Below, piece by piece: positions 17,013 to 28,705 of a stretch of 64,000 nt of DNA. The stretch's first letter is position 1. Each line of letters begins with the position of its first letter. Position numbers and translations under genes: made by a program. The DNA is from Arthrobacter sp. Y-9 (GTDB lineage Bacteria; Actinomycetota; Actinomycetes; Actinomycetales; Micrococcaceae). The DNA is taken from contig NZ_CP121463.1 in the NCBI RefSeq assembly GCF_029690065.1, positions 1,488,001 to 1,552,000 of the forward strand, in the 5' to 3' direction. The notes under the pieces were generated by a model that saw only the letters and a list, made by a program, of their open reading frames with translations, ran no database searches and was not told the origin of the DNA.

Positions 17013-18512
17013 ATGATTGACTTCACAGCGGCTGAAATCGCCCAGATCACGGGCGGCGAACTGGCCGCCAATCCCCATCTGACACCGGCGTCCGTCGTCA
17101 CCGACTCACGGGAGGCGGGCCCTGGTTCGCTGTACGTGGCGAAGGCGGGTGAACAGGCCGATGGGCACGACTTCATCGCCTCCGCGTTCGCCGCCGGAGC
17201 GGTCCTGACCCTCGCCGAACGGCTCGTGACCGACGGGGACGGACTCCCGTACCCGAGCGTGATCGTCCCGGACGCCGTCCTCGCCATGGGCGCGCTGGCC
17301 GCGGCCGCCGTCGAGCGCATCCGGCAGGCCCGTGAGCAGCGCGGCGACGAGTTCTCCGTGGTCGGCATCACCGGCTCCGCGGGCAAGACCACCACCAAGG
17401 ACCTGCTGGCAGGCATCCTGTCGGGCCAGGGTCCCACGGTGGCGCCGCAGGGTTCCTACAACGGTGAGGTGGGCGTCCCCCTCACGGTCTTCCAGGCGAC
17501 CGTGGACACGCGGTACCTCGTGATCGAGATGGGCGCCACGGGCATCGGCCACATCCAGTACCTGTGCGGCATGGTCCGCCCCGAGGTCGGCGTGGTCCTC
17601 TGTGTCGGAACGGCCCACGCGGGCGAGTTCGGCGGCGTGGAGAACATCGCGATCGCCAAGGGCGAGCTCGCCGAGGCGATCCCCGCGGACGGCACAGTGA
17701 TCCTCAACCTCGATGACCACCGCGTCGCCGCCATGCGGGACCGCGCCGTGGCGCCGGTCCTGGGCTTCAGCGCGGACGGCTCCGCAGTTGCCGGCCTCCG
17801 GGCCCAGAACCTCACGCTGGACGACGCCGGCCAGCCGGTATTCGACGCGCACTTCCCGGACGGGTCCACCCACAGGGTCACGTCTCAGCTGATCGGCCTC
17901 CACCATGTGAACAACCTCCTGGCCGCGGCTGCCGCCGCCTTCGCCCTGGGCGTTCGCCCGGAGGACATCGCCGCGTCGCTCAGCGCTCAGAAGGCCTCGA
18001 GCCGCTGGCGGATGGAGCGCACCGAGCGCCCCGACGGCGTCACGGTGATCAACGACGCGTACAACGCCAATCCCGAATCGATGCGTGCCGCGCTGAAGAC
18101 CCTCGCCCAGCTGGGCCGGGAGCGCCGGACCTGGGCCGTGCTCGGAGCCATGCTGGAACTCGGCGAGGACTCGATCCGCGAGCACACCGCCGTCGGCACC
18201 CAGGTGGTGCGCCTGAACATCGACCAGCTTCTGGTGGTCGGCCAGGAGGCGCGGGCACTCTACATCTCCGCCATCAACGAGGGCTCGTGGGGGAGCGAGG
18301 CGCTGTTCGCCGCGGACCTCGACGAGGCCGAGGCGATCCTCGCCGAGCAGCTGCTCCCGGGCGATCTGGTGCTCTTCAAATCGTCGAATGGCGTTGGCCT
18401 GAGGCATCTGGGTGATCGGATAGCATTACGGGGACAGGCCACTTCCGCTGCGCCCGCGTCCTCCTCGACGCATGGACCGACGCTCGGCGGGGAAGGGAGC
18501 GAACAGCTGTGA
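17013..18512 (+). CDS. murF: UDP-MurNAc-pentapeptide synthetase MurF
   Basis: A 499-residue Mur ligase that adds D-Ala-D-Ala to the tripeptide precursor. The P-loop is GSAGKTTTK (121-129), and the central and C-terminal blocks ([23 protein letters not shown]) are typical. ATG 17013 gives the normal [15 protein letters not shown] start; the open frame upstream overlaps murE and is not coding. The stop overlaps the mraY GTG start (GTGA), which suggests coupled translation. Confidence 0.95.
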   Translation: MIDFTAAEIAQITGGELAANPHLTPASVVTDSREAGPGSLYVAKAGEQADGHDFIASAFAAGAVLTLAERLVTDGDGLPYPSVIVPDAVLAMGALAAAAVERIRQAREQRGDEFSVVGITGSAGKTTTKDLLAGILSGQGPTVAPQGSYNGEVGVPLTVFQATVDTRYLVIEMGATGIGHIQYLCGMVRPEVGVVLCVGTAHAGEFGGVENIAIAKGELAEAIPADGTVILNLDDHRVAAMRDRAVAPVLGFSADGSAVAGLRAQNLTLDDAGQPVFDAHFPDGSTHRVTSQLIGLHHVNNLLAAAAAAFALGVRPEDIAASLSAQKASSRWRMERTERPDGVTVINDAYNANPESMRAALKTLAQLGRERRTWAVLGAMLELGEDSIREHTAVGTQVVRLNIDQLLVVGQEARALYISAINEGSWGSEALFAADLDEAEAILAEQLLPGDLVLFKSSNGVGLRHLGDRIALRGQATSAAPASSSTHGPTLGGEGSEQL

Positions 18513-19615
18513 TTGCCCTGTTGACCGGCGCTGGAATGGCGCTCCTGTTCTCCCTGGTGGGAACTCCTGCCTTCATCCGTCTCCTGGTGAAGCGCGGCTA
18601 CGGCCAGATCATCCGCGACGACGGACCCACCTCGCACCACACCAAGCGCGGCACCCCGACCATGGGCGGCGCCGTGTGGGTCGTCTCCGTGGTCCTCGCC
18701 TACTTCCTGACCCATCTGCTGATGTGGATCATGAACCCGCACACGAGCGGCCCGACGGCGTCGGGCCTGCTCCTGCTCGGCCTCACCGTGGGCATGGGCC
18801 TGGTCGGGTTCCTCGATGACTTCAAGAAGATCTCCCGGCAGCAGAGCCTCGGGCTGACACCCAAGGGCAAGCTCATCCTGCAAGGGGTGGTGGGCATCAG
18901 CTTCGCGCTCCTCGCCCTGGCGTTCCCGGACGAGAACGGTCTGACCCCGGCCTCGTACAACATCTCCCTGGTCCGCGACATCCCGTGGCTGAACCTGGCC
19001 TTCGGGGGGACCATCGTGGGCGCGGTGCTGTTCGTGATCTGGTCCAACTTCTTGGTCACCGCGGCGTCCAACGGCGTGAATCTCACGGACGGCCTCGACG
19101 GCCTCGCGTCCGGCGCCGCCATCATGGTCTTCGGCGCCTACATCCTCATCGGCATCTGGCAGCGCAAGTACGCCTGCCCCGTCGTCGATCCGGGCGTGCC
19201 GTGCTACGAGGTGCGTGACCCGCTGGATCTGAGCATCCTGGCGGCCATCATGAGCGCCGCGCTGGTGGGCTTCCTGTGGTGGAACACCAAACCCGCCAAG
19301 ATCTTCATGGGTGACACGGGCTCCCTGGCCATCGGCGCCGCCGTCGCCGGCTTCGCCATCCTCACCCGCACCGAACTGCTGCTCGCCCTCATCGGCGGCC
19401 TGTTCGTCATCATCTCCCTCTCGGTCATCCTGCAGGTGGGCTACTTCAAGCTCAGCGGCGGCAAGCGCATCTTCAAGATGGCCCCGCTGCAGCACCACTT
19501 CGAGCTCAAGGGCTGGCAGGAGACCACCGTGGTGGTCCGCTTCTGGATCCTCGCCGGGCTTTTCGTGGGCCTGGGCCTGTGCGTGTTCTACGCGGATTGG
19601 CTGAGCGCACCGTGA
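18509..19615 (+). CDS. mraY: Phospho-MurNAc-pentapeptide translocase MraY
   Basis: A 368-residue membrane enzyme that makes lipid I from UDP-MurNAc-pentapeptide and undecaprenyl phosphate. About ten transmembrane helices can be seen. Active-site segments are FLDD (D103, D104), [10 protein letters not shown] (191-200) and FMGDTGS (266-272), with the cytoplasmic QHHFE-type motif near the C-terminus ([11 protein letters not shown]). GTG start inside the murF stop. It overlaps murD by 4 nt. Confidence 0.96.
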   Translation: MIALLTGAGMALLFSLVGTPAFIRLLVKRGYGQIIRDDGPTSHHTKRGTPTMGGAVWVVSVVLAYFLTHLLMWIMNPHTSGPTASGLLLLGLTVGMGLVGFLDDFKKISRQQSLGLTPKGKLILQGVVGISFALLALAFPDENGLTPASYNISLVRDIPWLNLAFGGTIVGAVLFVIWSNFLVTAASNGVNLTDGLDGLASGAAIMVFGAYILIGIWQRKYACPVVDPGVPCYEVRDPLDLSILAAIMSAALVGFLWWNTKPAKIFMGDTGSLAIGAAVAGFAILTRTELLLALIGGLFVIISLSVILQVGYFKLSGGKRIFKMAPLQHHFELKGWQETTVVVRFWILAGLFVGLGLCVFYADWLSAP

Positions 19616-21144
19616 CCGCCGCACAGAATCCAGCACTGGCCGAGCGCCTCGACTCCCTGCGCTCCTGGGACGCCGACTGGTCCGGGCTGCGCGTGGTCGT
19701 GACCGGCATCGGGGTCTCCGGCTTCGCGGCCGCGGACACGCTCATCGAACTCGGAGCCCACGTGGTGGTGGTCGACTCGGCCACCTCGGACACCGCGCGG
19801 GCCCAGGCCGACACGCTCAAGATCGTCGGCGCCGTGGACGTGCTGCTCGGCCCGGACGCCGTGGAGCATCTGCCGCTCGTCAATGGTGAGCCGGCGGAAC
19901 TCGTGGTCACCTCGCCCGGCTGGCGGCCCGATCAGGCGCTGCTGGCCGAAGCGGCCCGCCGCCATGTGGCGGTCTGGGGCGACATCGAACTCGCGTGGCG
20001 CGTCTCGGTCCGTGAAGGACGTAAGACCCCCGAGTGGGTCGCGATCACCGGCACCAACGGCAAGACCACCACGGTCGGCATGACTGAGTCCATCCTGCAG
20101 GCCGCCGGGCTCAAGGCCATCGCGGTCGGCAATGTCGGCACTCCCGTGCTGGACGCGCTGCGTGATCCGGTCGAGTACGACGTGTTCGCCGTCGAGCTCT
20201 CCAGCTTCCAGCTGCACTGGAGCGAGTCGCTGTCGCCGCTGGCGAGCGTCTGCCTCAATGTGGCCGAGGACCATGTGGACTGGCACGGCTCGTACGAGTC
20301 GTATCTGGCCGACAAGGCCAAGATCTACCGCAACACCAAAGTCGCCGCGATCTACAACGCCGAGCAGTGGGAGACCGAGGCGATGGTGGAGGAGGCCGAC
20401 GTCGTCGAGGGCTGCCGCGCGATCGCCTTCACCACCGGCTCGCCGGGACTGAGCATGGTGGGCGTGGTCGAGGACCTTCTGGTGGACCGCGCCTTCATCG
20501 AGGAACGCCGGAACTCGGCTCAGGAGCTCGCATCGCTGGCCGATCTGGGCCCGGTGGCTCCCCGCCATATGGTGGCCAACGCCCTGGCGGCCGCCGCGCT
20601 GGCGCGGGCTGCCGGCGTCGCGCCGGAAGCGGTCCGCAAGGGTCTGCAGGACTACCTGCCCGGCAGCCATCGCATCCAGGCCGTGGCGAAGCAGGACGGG
20701 ATCCTCTGGATCAACGACTCCAAGGCCACGAATCCGCACGCCGCGGACGCTGCCCTGTCCTCCTTCAAGAACGTCATCTGGATCGCCGGAGGCCTGGCCA
20801 AGGGCGTCCAGTACGACGAACTCGTGCTGGCTCACCGCGACCGGCTCAAGGCCGTGGTCCTGATCGGCGCCGAAAGCCGCGAGCTGCGGGAGGCTCTGGC
20901 GCGCCAGAGCCCCGACACCCCGGTCCTGGACACCCTGGACCAGGCCGCGGCCGACGACGGCGACTCCGCCATGCGCCGTGCCGTCACCATGGCGCGGGGC
21001 CAGGCGGCTTCGGGGGACACGGTCCTGCTGGCTCCCGCCTCCGCCTCCATGGATCAATTCGTTTCCTATGCCCACCGCGGCCAGGCCTTCATCGACGCGG
21101 TCCGCGACGTCGTTCTCGGTCAGGCGGGCGAAACCGAGGAGTAG
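19612..21144 (+). CDS. murD: UDP-MurNAc-L-Ala:D-Glu ligase MurD
   Basis: A 510-residue Mur ligase that adds D-glutamate. The N-terminal nucleotide-binding fold ([17 protein letters not shown]) is followed by the P-loop GTNGKTTT (147-154) and later blocks [16 protein letters not shown] and [13 protein letters not shown] chose GTG 19612, which overlaps the mraY stop (GTGA), over the earlier open start at 19579, which lies inside mraY. ftsW begins 3 nt after the stop. Confidence 0.95.
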   Translation: MTAAQNPALAERLDSLRSWDADWSGLRVVVTGIGVSGFAAADTLIELGAHVVVVDSATSDTARAQADTLKIVGAVDVLLGPDAVEHLPLVNGEPAELVVTSPGWRPDQALLAEAARRHVAVWGDIELAWRVSVREGRKTPEWVAITGTNGKTTTVGMTESILQAAGLKAIAVGNVGTPVLDALRDPVEYDVFAVELSSFQLHWSESLSPLASVCLNVAEDHVDWHGSYESYLADKAKIYRNTKVAAIYNAEQWETEAMVEEADVVEGCRAIAFTTGSPGLSMVGVVEDLLVDRAFIEERRNSAQELASLADLGPVAPRHMVANALAAAALARAAGVAPEAVRKGLQDYLPGSHRIQAVAKQDGILWINDSKATNPHAADAALSSFKNVIWIAGGLAKGVQYDELVLAHRDRLKAVVLIGAESRELREALARQSPDTPVLDTLDQAAADDGDSAMRRAVTMARGQAASGDTVLLAPASASMDQFVSYAHRGQAFIDAVRDVVLGQAGETEE

Positions 21145-21147
21145 GCC

Positions 21148-22488
21148 GTGCAGAACACGCCTCAGCAAGCCACCGGATGGTGGCCCCGCGTCCGGAACAG
21201 CCTGGACTCCTTGTTCCGACGGATCGAAGGACGCGGCGCCGCCGGCAACTCGGCGTATTACCTGATCCTGGGATCGACGATCGCCCTGACCGCCATCGGC
21301 ATCCTCATGGTCGTCTCGGCCTCCAGTGTGGAGTCGATCGCCCAGGGTGAGTCCCCGTATGCGAACGGCCTCAAGCAGGGCGTGGTGGGCGTGCTCGGGT
21401 TCGTCGTGATGATGCTGATCTCGCGCAGCAACGTGAAGTTCTGGCACCGGATCGCGTGGCCCGCTTATTTCCTGGCCGTCGCCCTCCTGCTGGCGCTCTT
21501 CGTGGTCGGCACCAAGGTCAACGGCAACCTGAACTGGATCAACATCGGCGGGTTCTCCTTGCAGCCCTCGGAGGCCGCCAAGCTCGCCATGGCGGTCTGG
21601 CTGGCCCACGTGCTCTTCCGCAAGGAGAAGCTGCTGGATCAGTGGAAGCACGTCTACATCCCGGCGGTCATCTTCGGCGGCGTGATCGTGGGCATCGTGA
21701 TGGTGCAGCATGACCTCGGCACCGCGTTGATCCTGATGTCCATCCTCTTCTCGGCGCTGTTCTTCGCCGGGGTGAATTTCCGCATCCTGGGCGGCTTCGG
21801 ACTCCTCCTGATCGGCCTCGCCGGAATGGCGGCCCTGACGAGCGGCAACCGCATGTGCCGTGTCACCACGTGGGTGACGGGCCAGGCGTGCAGTGAGGAC
21901 TACGACTCCGCATACCAGAGCACGAACGGACTCTTCGGGCTGGCGTCCGGCGGTCTGCTCGGCACGGGTCTGGGCCAGAGCCGCCAGAAGTACTCCTGGA
22001 TCCCTGAGGCCCACAACGACTTCATCTTCGCCATCATCGGCGAGGAGCTGGGCCTGGTGGGCGCGGTCGTGGTCCTCGTGCTGTTCGCCGTGCTCGGCAT
22101 CAACATCTACCGCGTGGTCATCCGCCAGGAGCAACTGTTCCACCGGGTGCTCGGCGGCTCCATCATGGTCTGGATCCTCGGCCAGGCCACGGTGAACATG
22201 GCGATGGTGACGGGTCTCCTGCCGGTCATCGGCGTTCCGCTTCCGTTGATCTCGTACGGAGGTTCGGCGCTCCTGATGACGCTGATCGCCATCGGCGTGG
22301 TGCTCTCCCTCGCCCGGGACTCGGATCAGTCGCCGAACGCCAAGGGCAAAGGCGTGACGGGAAGCTCCGGCTCGGCACGGAAGGGACTCCGCCTGCCGGC
22401 CCGGCCCGGGAAGCCGAAACCCCGCACTCCCAGGAAGCCCACTACCGACCGAGCGTCCCGCACACAGGAAAGAGTCTCCCGATCGTGA
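21148..22488 (+). CDS. ftsW: Peptidoglycan polymerase FtsW (SEDS family)
   Basis: A 446-residue SEDS glycosyltransferase that polymerises lipid II at the septum with FtsI. Ten hydrophobic helices and the family motifs are seen: [30 protein letters not shown] (with the catalytic-type aspartate), and the C-terminal [20 protein letters not shown] long Lys/Arg/Pro-rich cytoplasmic tail (about 400-446) follows. GTG start after GAGGAG. The stop overlaps murG (GTGA). Confidence 0.95.
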   Translation: MQNTPQQATGWWPRVRNSLDSLFRRIEGRGAAGNSAYYLILGSTIALTAIGILMVVSASSVESIAQGESPYANGLKQGVVGVLGFVVMMLISRSNVKFWHRIAWPAYFLAVALLLALFVVGTKVNGNLNWINIGGFSLQPSEAAKLAMAVWLAHVLFRKEKLLDQWKHVYIPAVIFGGVIVGIVMVQHDLGTALILMSILFSALFFAGVNFRILGGFGLLLIGLAGMAALTSGNRMCRVTTWVTGQACSEDYDSAYQSTNGLFGLASGGLLGTGLGQSRQKYSWIPEAHNDFIFAIIGEELGLVGAVVVLVLFAVLGINIYRVVIRQEQLFHRVLGGSIMVWILGQATVNMAMVTGLLPVIGVPLPLISYGGSALLMTLIAIGVVLSLARDSDQSPNAKGKGVTGSSGSARKGLRLPARPGKPKPRTPRKPTTDRASRTQERVSRS

Positions 22489-23588
22489 ACACCCCGTCGT
22501 CCTTGTCCGTGGTCATCGCCGGTGGCGGCACCACAGGGCACATCAGCCCCATGCTCGCGGTGGCCGACGCCCTGAGGGCGCGACACCCGGAAGCCCGGGT
22601 GGTGGCGGTCGGGACGGCCAGCGGGATGGAGACCCGGCTGGTCCCGGAAGCCGGGTATGAGCTGAAGACCATCGACCGCGTCCCCCTGCCGCGGAAGCCG
22701 TCCGCCGATCTGCTGCGCCTGCCGGGCCGTCTGCTCGGCGCCGTGAAGCAGGCGCGCGCCATCCTGCGTGACGCGCAGGCGGACGTGCTGTTCGGCGTCG
22801 GCGGCTATGTGTGCACTCCGATGTATCTCGCCGCGCGTCAGCTGGGCATCCCCGTGGTGGTCCACGAAGCCAATGTGCGTCCGGGCCTGGCGAACCGCGT
22901 GGGCGCCCTGTTCGCGGCCGCCACCGGCACGGCATTCCGGGAGACCCGGCTCAAGGGCTCCCGTCACGTCGGCATGCCGATGCGCCGGCAGATCGCCCAG
23001 CTGGACCGCGAGTCCGCCCGGTCCGCCGCGCGGGAGGCGCTCGGCCTGGACCAGGACCGTCCGACGCTGATCGTGACCGGTGGGTCCTCCGGGGCGCAGA
23101 GCATCAACACCGTAATCTCGCAGAGCCTCCCGGCCCTGGCCGCGGCGGGGATCCAGACGCTGCACATCACCGGCCGGGGGAAGTCCGTCCTGGACGCTTC
23201 GGGCGCGCCTCTCACCGCGGAGGGATACCGCCAGGTCGAGTATGTGGACGGCATGGAGAACGTCTATGCCGCAGCGGATCTGCTGCTGTGCCGCAGTGGC
23301 GCCGGGACGGTGTGCGAGGTGTCCGCGGTCGGAGTGCCGGCCGTCTTCGTGCCGCTGCCGATCGGCAACGGTGAGCAGGCGCTCAACGCTGCTGGGCTCG
23401 TCGACGCCGGAGGCGCCCTGCTGGTGAAGGACGCAGACCTGGACACCGTGTTCCTCGAAGGCACGGTCATCCCGCTCGTGCAGGACGCGGAGGCGCTGCG
23501 GACCATGGCCGCGGTGGCGCGCCTGCAGGGCATCCGCGATGCGGACGAACGTGTGACAGACATGATGGTGGAGGCAGCACGAGTATGA
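22485..23588 (+). CDS. murG: Lipid II synthase MurG
   Basis: A 367-residue GT-B glycosyltransferase that adds GlcNAc to lipid I. The glycine-rich loop GGGTTGH is at 13-19. The second loop is [10 protein letters not shown] and the UDP-binding region is [18 protein letters not shown]. It acts on the inner face of the membrane. GTG start overlapping the ftsW stop; the end overlaps the murC ATG (ATGA). Confidence 0.95.
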   Translation: MNTPSSLSVVIAGGGTTGHISPMLAVADALRARHPEARVVAVGTASGMETRLVPEAGYELKTIDRVPLPRKPSADLLRLPGRLLGAVKQARAILRDAQADVLFGVGGYVCTPMYLAARQLGIPVVVHEANVRPGLANRVGALFAAATGTAFRETRLKGSRHVGMPMRRQIAQLDRESARSAAREALGLDQDRPTLIVTGGSSGAQSINTVISQSLPALAAAGIQTLHITGRGKSVLDASGAPLTAEGYRQVEYVDGMENVYAAADLLLCRSGAGTVCEVSAVGVPAVFVPLPIGNGEQALNAAGLVDAGGALLVKDADLDTVFLEGTVIPLVQDAEALRTMAAVARLQGIRDADERVTDMMVEAARV

Positions 23589-24976
23589 GTACCCCTGACC
23601 TGAGCTTTGCAGGCACGCCGGTGGAGCAGCCGGTGCATTTCATCGGGATCGGCGGAGTGGGCATGTCCGCCGTCGCCCGCATCATGGTGGCCCGTGGAGT
23701 CGCCGTGTCCGGTTCGGATGCCAAGGACCTTCCCGTGATGCGGGACCTGGAGGCGCAGGGCGCCCGGATCGCCGTCGGCTATGACGCCGCGAACCTGGGC
23801 GACGCCCGCACGGTGGTGGCGGGCTCCGCCATCCGCGCCGACAACCCGGAGCTCCTGGCCGCGCGGGAGGCGGGGCTGCCCGTCCTGCACCGTTCCCAGG
23901 CGCTGGCCGCGCTCATGGGGCAGGACCGCGTGGTCACGGTGGCCGGCACGCATGGCAAGACCACGACCACCTCGATGATCACGGTCCTTCTCAAGGGCAT
24001 CGGCCTGGACCCGAGCTACGCGATCGGCGCTGCGGTGCCGGCGCTCGGCGTCAATGCCGCGAGCGGCGCGGACGACGTGTTCGTGGCCGAGGCGGATGAG
24101 TCGGACGGCTCCTTCCTGAATTACGCGCCGCGCATCGCCGTGGTCACCAATGTCGAGGCGGACCACCTCGACCACTACGGCACGGCCGAGGCCGTGTACC
24201 AGGCGTTCGACGACTTCACGGCCCTGCTGCCCGCGGACGGCCTCCTGGTGGTCTGCGCGGACGACGACGGCGCCGCCGCCCTGGCGGACCGCGTCACCGC
24301 ACGGGGCAGCACCCGGGTCCTGCGCTACGGCGCGTCGGAACGGGCCGAGCTGCGCCTGCTCGGCACGGATCAGGCTCCGTCGGTGCGCGTGGGAGAGCAG
24401 GAGTTCCCGCTCGAGCTCGCCGTCCCGGGCCGGCATAACCAGCTGAACGCGCTGGCCGCGCTCGGCGTCGCGCTGGAGCTGGGCATCAACGCCGAGGACG
24501 CGCTGCACGCCCTGAAGGGATTCCGTGGCGCCGCGCGCCGCTTCGAGCTCAAGGGCGAGGCCCGCGGGGTCAAGGTCTATGACGACTACGCCCACCACCC
24601 GACGGAGGTCCGTGCGGCGCTGACCGCCGCCCGGAGCGTCGCAGGGGAGCACCGCCTGCACGTCCTCTTCCAGCCCCACTTGTTCTCCCGCACCCGGGAG
24701 TTCGCGCAGGAGTTCGCGGACAGCCTGCGCCTGGCGGACACCGCGGTGGTGCTGGACATCTATCCGGCCCGTGAGGATCCCATCGAAGGCGTCACGAGCC
24801 GGCTCATCACCGATCCGCTGGGCACCGAGCCGAGTCCCGCGGGCGCCCCTGCGCTCGAGGCACTGCTGGCGACGGCCCAGGAGGGGGACATCGTCCTGAC
24901 GGTCGGCGCCGGTGACGTGACCGCCTACGGTGATCAGATCCTCGAGGCACTGTCCGCGAAGGACTCCGATGGCTGA
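23585..24976 (+). CDS. murC: UDP-MurNAc:L-Ala ligase MurC
   Basis: A 463-residue Mur ligase that starts the peptide stem by adding L-alanine. The N-terminal Rossmann motif is [16 protein letters not shown] (about 18-33) and the P-loop is GTHGKTTTT (121-129). EADESDGSF and [10 protein letters not shown] are further family blocks. A GGAGG site lies upstream of the ATG. The 3' end overlaps ftsQ by 8 nt. Confidence 0.95.
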   Translation: MSTPDLSFAGTPVEQPVHFIGIGGVGMSAVARIMVARGVAVSGSDAKDLPVMRDLEAQGARIAVGYDAANLGDARTVVAGSAIRADNPELLAAREAGLPVLHRSQALAALMGQDRVVTVAGTHGKTTTTSMITVLLKGIGLDPSYAIGAAVPALGVNAASGADDVFVAEADESDGSFLNYAPRIAVVTNVEADHLDHYGTAEAVYQAFDDFTALLPADGLLVVCADDDGAAALADRVTARGSTRVLRYGASERAELRLLGTDQAPSVRVGEQEFPLELAVPGRHNQLNALAALGVALELGINAEDALHALKGFRGAARRFELKGEARGVKVYDDYAHHPTEVRAALTAARSVAGEHRLHVLFQPHLFSRTREFAQEFADSLRLADTAVVLDIYPAREDPIEGVTSRLITDPLGTEPSPAGAPALEALLATAQEGDIVLTVGAGDVTAYGDQILEALSAKDSDG

Positions 24977-25730
24977 GCAGCGCACCGGAGGAGCGGGGGA
25001 GGGCGTCGCGGACGTCCTCGCCTTCCCCGAGCCGCCCCGTCTCCGTCGGCGCAGGAATCTTCTGATCATGCTGGGCGCCGTGGTGGCCGTCATCGCGCTG
25101 GTCATGCTGGTGGCGGTGTACAGCCCGGTCCTGGCGCTCAAGGACGTCTCGGTCCGCGGGACCAAGATCGTGGACGCGCAGCTGGTTCAGGAGAAGCTGA
25201 AGCCCCTGAACGGCAAGCCGCTGCCGCAGATCAGTCACGATGACGTGGAGCGGCTCCTGCAGCCCGTGGTCCAGATCAAGTCGTGGGACATGCACTTCCG
25301 GCCGCCGAACACGCTGGTGCTCGACGTCGTCGAGCGGGCGCCCGTGGCGGTCCTCAAGAAAGCCGCGGGGCTGAGCCTGGTGGACGCGGAGGGCACGCCG
25401 CTCGCCGCCGTCAAGGATCCGGGGGCCGCGAAGCTGCCGCTGGTGGACGGCACGGACAAGAAGATGTCGGCGGACGTGTTCGCCACGGTCACTTCGGTCC
25501 TGGGCACCCTTCCGCCGTCGGTGCTGGCGCAGTTGTCGGATGCGACCGCTTCCTCGGTCGATTCCGTCACCCTCAACTTGAAGGATGGGCGCAAGGTCAT
25601 CTGGGGCAATGCGGAGGACCGGGAGCTGAAGTCCAAGGTCCTTCAGGCGCTGCTCAAGATGCCTGAGGACCCCGAGAACCCGGTGCGCACGTTCGACGTG
25701 AGCGCCCCAAGGCACCCGGTCACCAAGTGA
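24969..25730 (+). CDS. ftsQ: Divisome protein FtsQ
   Basis: A 253-residue bitopic protein: a short cytoplasmic tail, an Arg-rich stop (RLRRRRN), a transmembrane helix at about 31-52, a POTRA domain (about 55-123, ALKDVSVRGTKIV...) and an FtsQ-type beta domain. It links early and late division proteins with FtsL. ATG 24969 overlaps the murC stop by 8 nt; an earlier start at 24930 is inside murC and unlikely. Confidence 0.9.
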   Translation: MAEQRTGGAGEGVADVLAFPEPPRLRRRRNLLIMLGAVVAVIALVMLVAVYSPVLALKDVSVRGTKIVDAQLVQEKLKPLNGKPLPQISHDDVERLLQPVVQIKSWDMHFRPPNTLVLDVVERAPVAVLKKAAGLSLVDAEGTPLAAVKDPGAAKLPLVDGTDKKMSADVFATVTSVLGTLPPSVLAQLSDATASSVDSVTLNLKDGRKVIWGNAEDRELKSKVLQALLKMPEDPENPVRTFDVSAPRHPVTK

Positions 25731-25813
25731 CTTCCCCGGCGGACTTGGGCGACACGCGCGCCGGGGTCATTGATTGTGGGCAGTGCAGCACATACCGTCA
25801 AAGACAGAGTTAC

Positions 25814-25846
25814 TTGACATAACTATAACCCTCAACTAGAGGGTTA
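25814..25846 (+). promoter_or_regulatory. ftsZ promoter with overlapping inverted repeat
   Basis: TTGACA (25814-25819), a 17-bp spacer and TAGAGG (25837-25842), about 55 nt before ftsZ. The inverted repeat TAACCCT/AGGGTTA (25826-25832 with 25840-25846) covers the spacer and -10, a position suited to a repressor. Confidence 0.6.
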
Positions 25847-25898
25847 AGGTTTGGGTTGAGAGCAGACATCGTAAGAAACTACCCAAGGGGCACGTAAC

Positions 25899-27089
25899 GT
25901 GGCAGCACCGCAGAATTACTTGGCCGTCATCAAGGTCGTCGGCATCGGCGGCGGTGGCGTGAATGCCGTCAACCGGATGATTGACGTTGGGCTGCGCGGT
26001 GTGGAATTCATCGCCATCAACACCGATGCCCAGGCGCTCCTCATGAGTGACGCGGACGTCAAGCTCGACGTCGGGCGCGAACTCACCCGCGGTCTCGGCG
26101 CCGGCGCCAACCCCGATGTCGGACGCCAGGCGGCCGAGGACCACTCGGACGAGATCGAAGAAGTGCTCCGCGGCGCGGACATGGTCTTCGTGACCGCAGG
26201 CGAGGGCGGCGGCACCGGCACCGGTGGCGCTCCCGTGGTGGCGCGCATCGCCCGTTCGCTCGGCGCCCTGACCATCGGTGTGGTCACCCGTCCGTTCACC
26301 TTCGAGGGGAAGCGCCGTGCCACGAGCGCCGAGAACGGCATCGACGCGCTGCGCGACGAGGTCGACACCCTCATCGTCATCCCGAACGACCGCCTGCTCT
26401 CCATCAGCGACCGCAACGTCTCCGTCCTGGACGCCTTCCGCTCCGCGGACCAGGTGCTGCTCTCCGGTGTTCAGGGCATCACGGACCTCATCACGACCCC
26501 GGGTCTGATCAACCTCGACTTCGCCGACGTGAAGTCGGTCATGCAGGGCGCCGGTTCGGCTCTCATGGGCATCGGCTCGGCCCGCGGCGATGACCGTGCG
26601 GTCAAGGCCGCGGAGCTGGCCATCGCCTCGCCGCTGCTCGAAGCGTCGATCGACGGCGCGCACGGCGTGCTCCTCTCCATCCAGGGTGGCAGCGACCTCG
26701 GTCTGTTCGAGATCAACGAGGCCGCCCGTCTGGTCCAGGAGGTCGCGCACCCCGAGGCCAACATCATCTTCGGCGCCGTCATCGATGACGCCCTCGGTGA
26801 CGAGGCCCGCGTCACGGTCATCGCGGCCGGTTTCGACGATGTCCAGGCGACTTCGCCGTCCCTGGAGAGCAAGCCCGCCGTGCCGGCTCAGGAGCCCGCT
26901 CCCGCGCAGCCTGCCCAGCGACCCGCGGCCGCTGCTCCGGCCGCCACCCCGGCGGCAGGCCTCAGCGCCTGGGGCCAGCGCTCCTCCAGCCCCGTGAAGG
27001 AGCCGGACTTCCAGGCCGAGCTGCCGACCGTCGTCGAGCCCGACCTCAGCAGTGGCGGCGAGCTGGACGTTCCGGACTTCCTCAAGTAG
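25899..27089 (+). CDS. ftsZ: Cell division GTPase FtsZ
   Basis: A 396-residue tubulin homologue that forms the Z ring. The nucleotide loop [15 protein letters not shown] (13-27), the tubulin signature GGGTGTGG (103-110) and the T7-loop region are intact. A Pro/Ala-rich linker (about 320-365) leads to the conserved tail DVPDFLK (390-396) that binds SepF and other partners. GTG start with AAGGGG upstream. It has its own promoter in the 168-nt gap after ftsQ and a hairpin directly downstream. Confidence 0.97.
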   Translation: MAAPQNYLAVIKVVGIGGGGVNAVNRMIDVGLRGVEFIAINTDAQALLMSDADVKLDVGRELTRGLGAGANPDVGRQAAEDHSDEIEEVLRGADMVFVTAGEGGGTGTGGAPVVARIARSLGALTIGVVTRPFTFEGKRRATSAENGIDALRDEVDTLIVIPNDRLLSISDRNVSVLDAFRSADQVLLSGVQGITDLITTPGLINLDFADVKSVMQGAGSALMGIGSARGDDRAVKAAELAIASPLLEASIDGAHGVLLSIQGGSDLGLFEINEAARLVQEVAHPEANIIFGAVIDDALGDEARVTVIAAGFDDVQATSPSLESKPAVPAQEPAPAQPAQRPAAAAPAATPAAGLSAWGQRSSSPVKEPDFQAELPTVVEPDLSSGGELDVPDFLK

Positions 27090-27109
27090 GCCGGCACGAC
27101 TGAACTGAG

Positions 27110-27148
27110 GACAGGGACCCGCAGGCCACCGGCTTGCGGGTCCCTGTC
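27110..27148 (+). terminator. Hairpin after ftsZ
   Basis: Perfect 14-bp stem (27110-27123 with 27135-27148) with an 11-nt loop, 20 nt after ftsZ and 27 nt before pgeF. No U-tract follows; it may only attenuate or protect the ftsZ mRNA end. Confidence 0.7.
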
Positions 27149-27175
27149 CATGAGGACCTGAGGAAAGGACCAGCG

Positions 27176-27871
27176 ATGTTCGCCTGGCAGGCGGAACTGA
27201 TCCCGGGCGTGCGGGGCGCCTTCACCAGCACGGAGGCCGGGAATCTGGCGTTCCACGTCGGCGACGACGCGGAGGCCGTGCGCGTGAACCGCTCGGCGCT
27301 CGAGGAACGGCTCGGCACCGGCCCGGTGCAGTACATGTCCCAGGTGCACGGCAAGGACGTGACCGTGGTCGGCGCCGTGAGCCAGGGGGCCGACGCGCCG
27401 GTGGCCGACGGCCTGGTCTCGCGGGGACTGCCGCTGGCCGTCATGGTCGCCGATTGCGTCCCGGTCCTGCTGGCCGGCGACGGCGACGGCGCACCCGTGC
27501 TGGCCGCGGTCCATGCCGGCCGTCCCGGCCTCGCCGCGGGCGTGGTGCCCGCGGCGCTGGAGACCATGCGCCGCCTTGGCGCCCGTGACATCAAAGCCTG
27601 GCTGGGCCCGAGCGTCTGCGGTCGCTGCTATGAGGTTCCGTCCGCGCTCCGGGACGAGGTGGCGGACGTGGTCCCCGCCACCTTCGCCGAAACGAGCTGG
27701 GGGACCCCCGCCCTGGATCTGCCGGCCGGTGTGAGCTCGCAGCTCGCGGCCGAGGGCGTCCCCGTGCTGTACCGCGGGGAGTGCACGATGGAGAATGACA
27801 ATCTGTACTCGCATCGGCGGGCCCCTGGTGAGGGGCGACTGGCGGGACTGATCTGGTGGGAGAACGCATGA
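27176..27871 (+). CDS. pgeF: PgeF/YfiH-family peptidoglycan editing factor
   Basis: A 231-residue multicopper-oxidase-fold (laccase-domain) protein. The zinc/copper site is H58 (QVHG), C94 (ADCVP) and H113 (HAG). The family prevents misplacement of amino acids in the peptidoglycan stem and has also been assigned purine nucleoside phosphorylase/adenosine deaminase activities. The common HAGWRG motif reads HAGRPG here. ATG 27176 has AGGAAAGGA upstream. It overlaps yggS by ATGA, in the usual ftsZ-pgeF-yggS-sepF order. Confidence 0.88.
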   Translation: MFAWQAELIPGVRGAFTSTEAGNLAFHVGDDAEAVRVNRSALEERLGTGPVQYMSQVHGKDVTVVGAVSQGADAPVADGLVSRGLPLAVMVADCVPVLLAGDGDGAPVLAAVHAGRPGLAAGVVPAALETMRRLGARDIKAWLGPSVCGRCYEVPSALRDEVADVVPATFAETSWGTPALDLPAGVSSQLAAEGVPVLYRGECTMENDNLYSHRRAPGEGRLAGLIWWENA

Positions 27872-28620
27872 ACACCCAATCGGCTGTCGACGGCGCGCCG
27901 CAGGACGAGCGGACCGCTGAACTGGCCGCCCGGCTGGAGCGGGTCCGCCGGCGGATCGAGGACGCCTCCCGCCAAGCGGCGCGGGAGAAGCCCGAGCTGA
28001 TCGTGGTCACCAAGTTCCATCCCGCCGAGGACGTCCGGCGCCTGTATTCTCTGGGCGTGCGGGAGGTCGGTGAGAACCGGGATCAGGAAGCCTCGGCGAA
28101 GGCGGCTGAGCTGGAGGACCTTGAAGGGCTCAGCTGGCACTTCATCGGCCAGTTGCAGAGCAACAAGGCCCGCTCCGTGGTGCGCTATGCGTCCGCCGTG
28201 CATTCCGTGGACCGTGAGTCCATCGCCTCCGCCCTCTCGCGGGCGGTGCTGGCGGAGCGTGAGAACCACGGCCGCGCCGATCTCGACGTGCTGCTGCAGG
28301 TCAACCTCGACCCGGCCGCCGAGGAGCAGACGCGGCGCGGGGGAGCGCTTCCGGCAAGCCTGCCGGCTCTGGCGGACCAGGTCGCTTCCCTCGAGGGCCT
28401 GCGCCTGCGGGGTCTCATGGCCGTCGCCCCGCTGGGGGCGGACCCGCGGCCGGCCTTCGAATGGCTCCACGCGCTGTCCGGCGAGCTGCGGGCGTCCCAC
28501 CCGGAGGCGACGCTCCTGTCCGCGGGCATGAGCCACGACCTCGAGGACGCCATCGCCTGTGGCGCGACACACCTGAGGATTGGCACAGATGTCCTCGGTC
28601 CGCGTCCCCCGATGGGGTAG
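27868..28620 (+). CDS. yggS: YggS/PLPBP pyridoxal-phosphate homeostasis protein
   Basis: A 250-residue TIM-barrel PLP-binding protein without known catalytic turnover; the family buffers PLP and affects amino-acid balance. The PLP lysine lies in LIVVTKFHP (K49). The blocks GENRDQEA, WHFIGQLQSNK and SAGMSHDLEDAIACG are present. ATG 27868 overlaps the pgeF stop. It is standard in the division cluster between pgeF and sepF. Confidence 0.92.
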   Translation: MNTQSAVDGAPQDERTAELAARLERVRRRIEDASRQAAREKPELIVVTKFHPAEDVRRLYSLGVREVGENRDQEASAKAAELEDLEGLSWHFIGQLQSNKARSVVRYASAVHSVDRESIASALSRAVLAERENHGRADLDVLLQVNLDPAAEEQTRRGGALPASLPALADQVASLEGLRLRGLMAVAPLGADPRPAFEWLHALSGELRASHPEATLLSAGMSHDLEDAIACGATHLRIGTDVLGPRPPMG

Positions 28621-28705
28621 CGTCGAAGGGACGGGGAGTCCGGGCTCTGTTGCCCATCAAGGATTCCAGTGCCGGCCACGCAGATACTAGGAACGGAGTC
28701 GATCC

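Noticed and set aside
19588-22143. Minus-strand frame of 851 codons opposite murD-ftsW
   Set aside because: It crosses two well-defined genes and has only low-complexity charged sequence.
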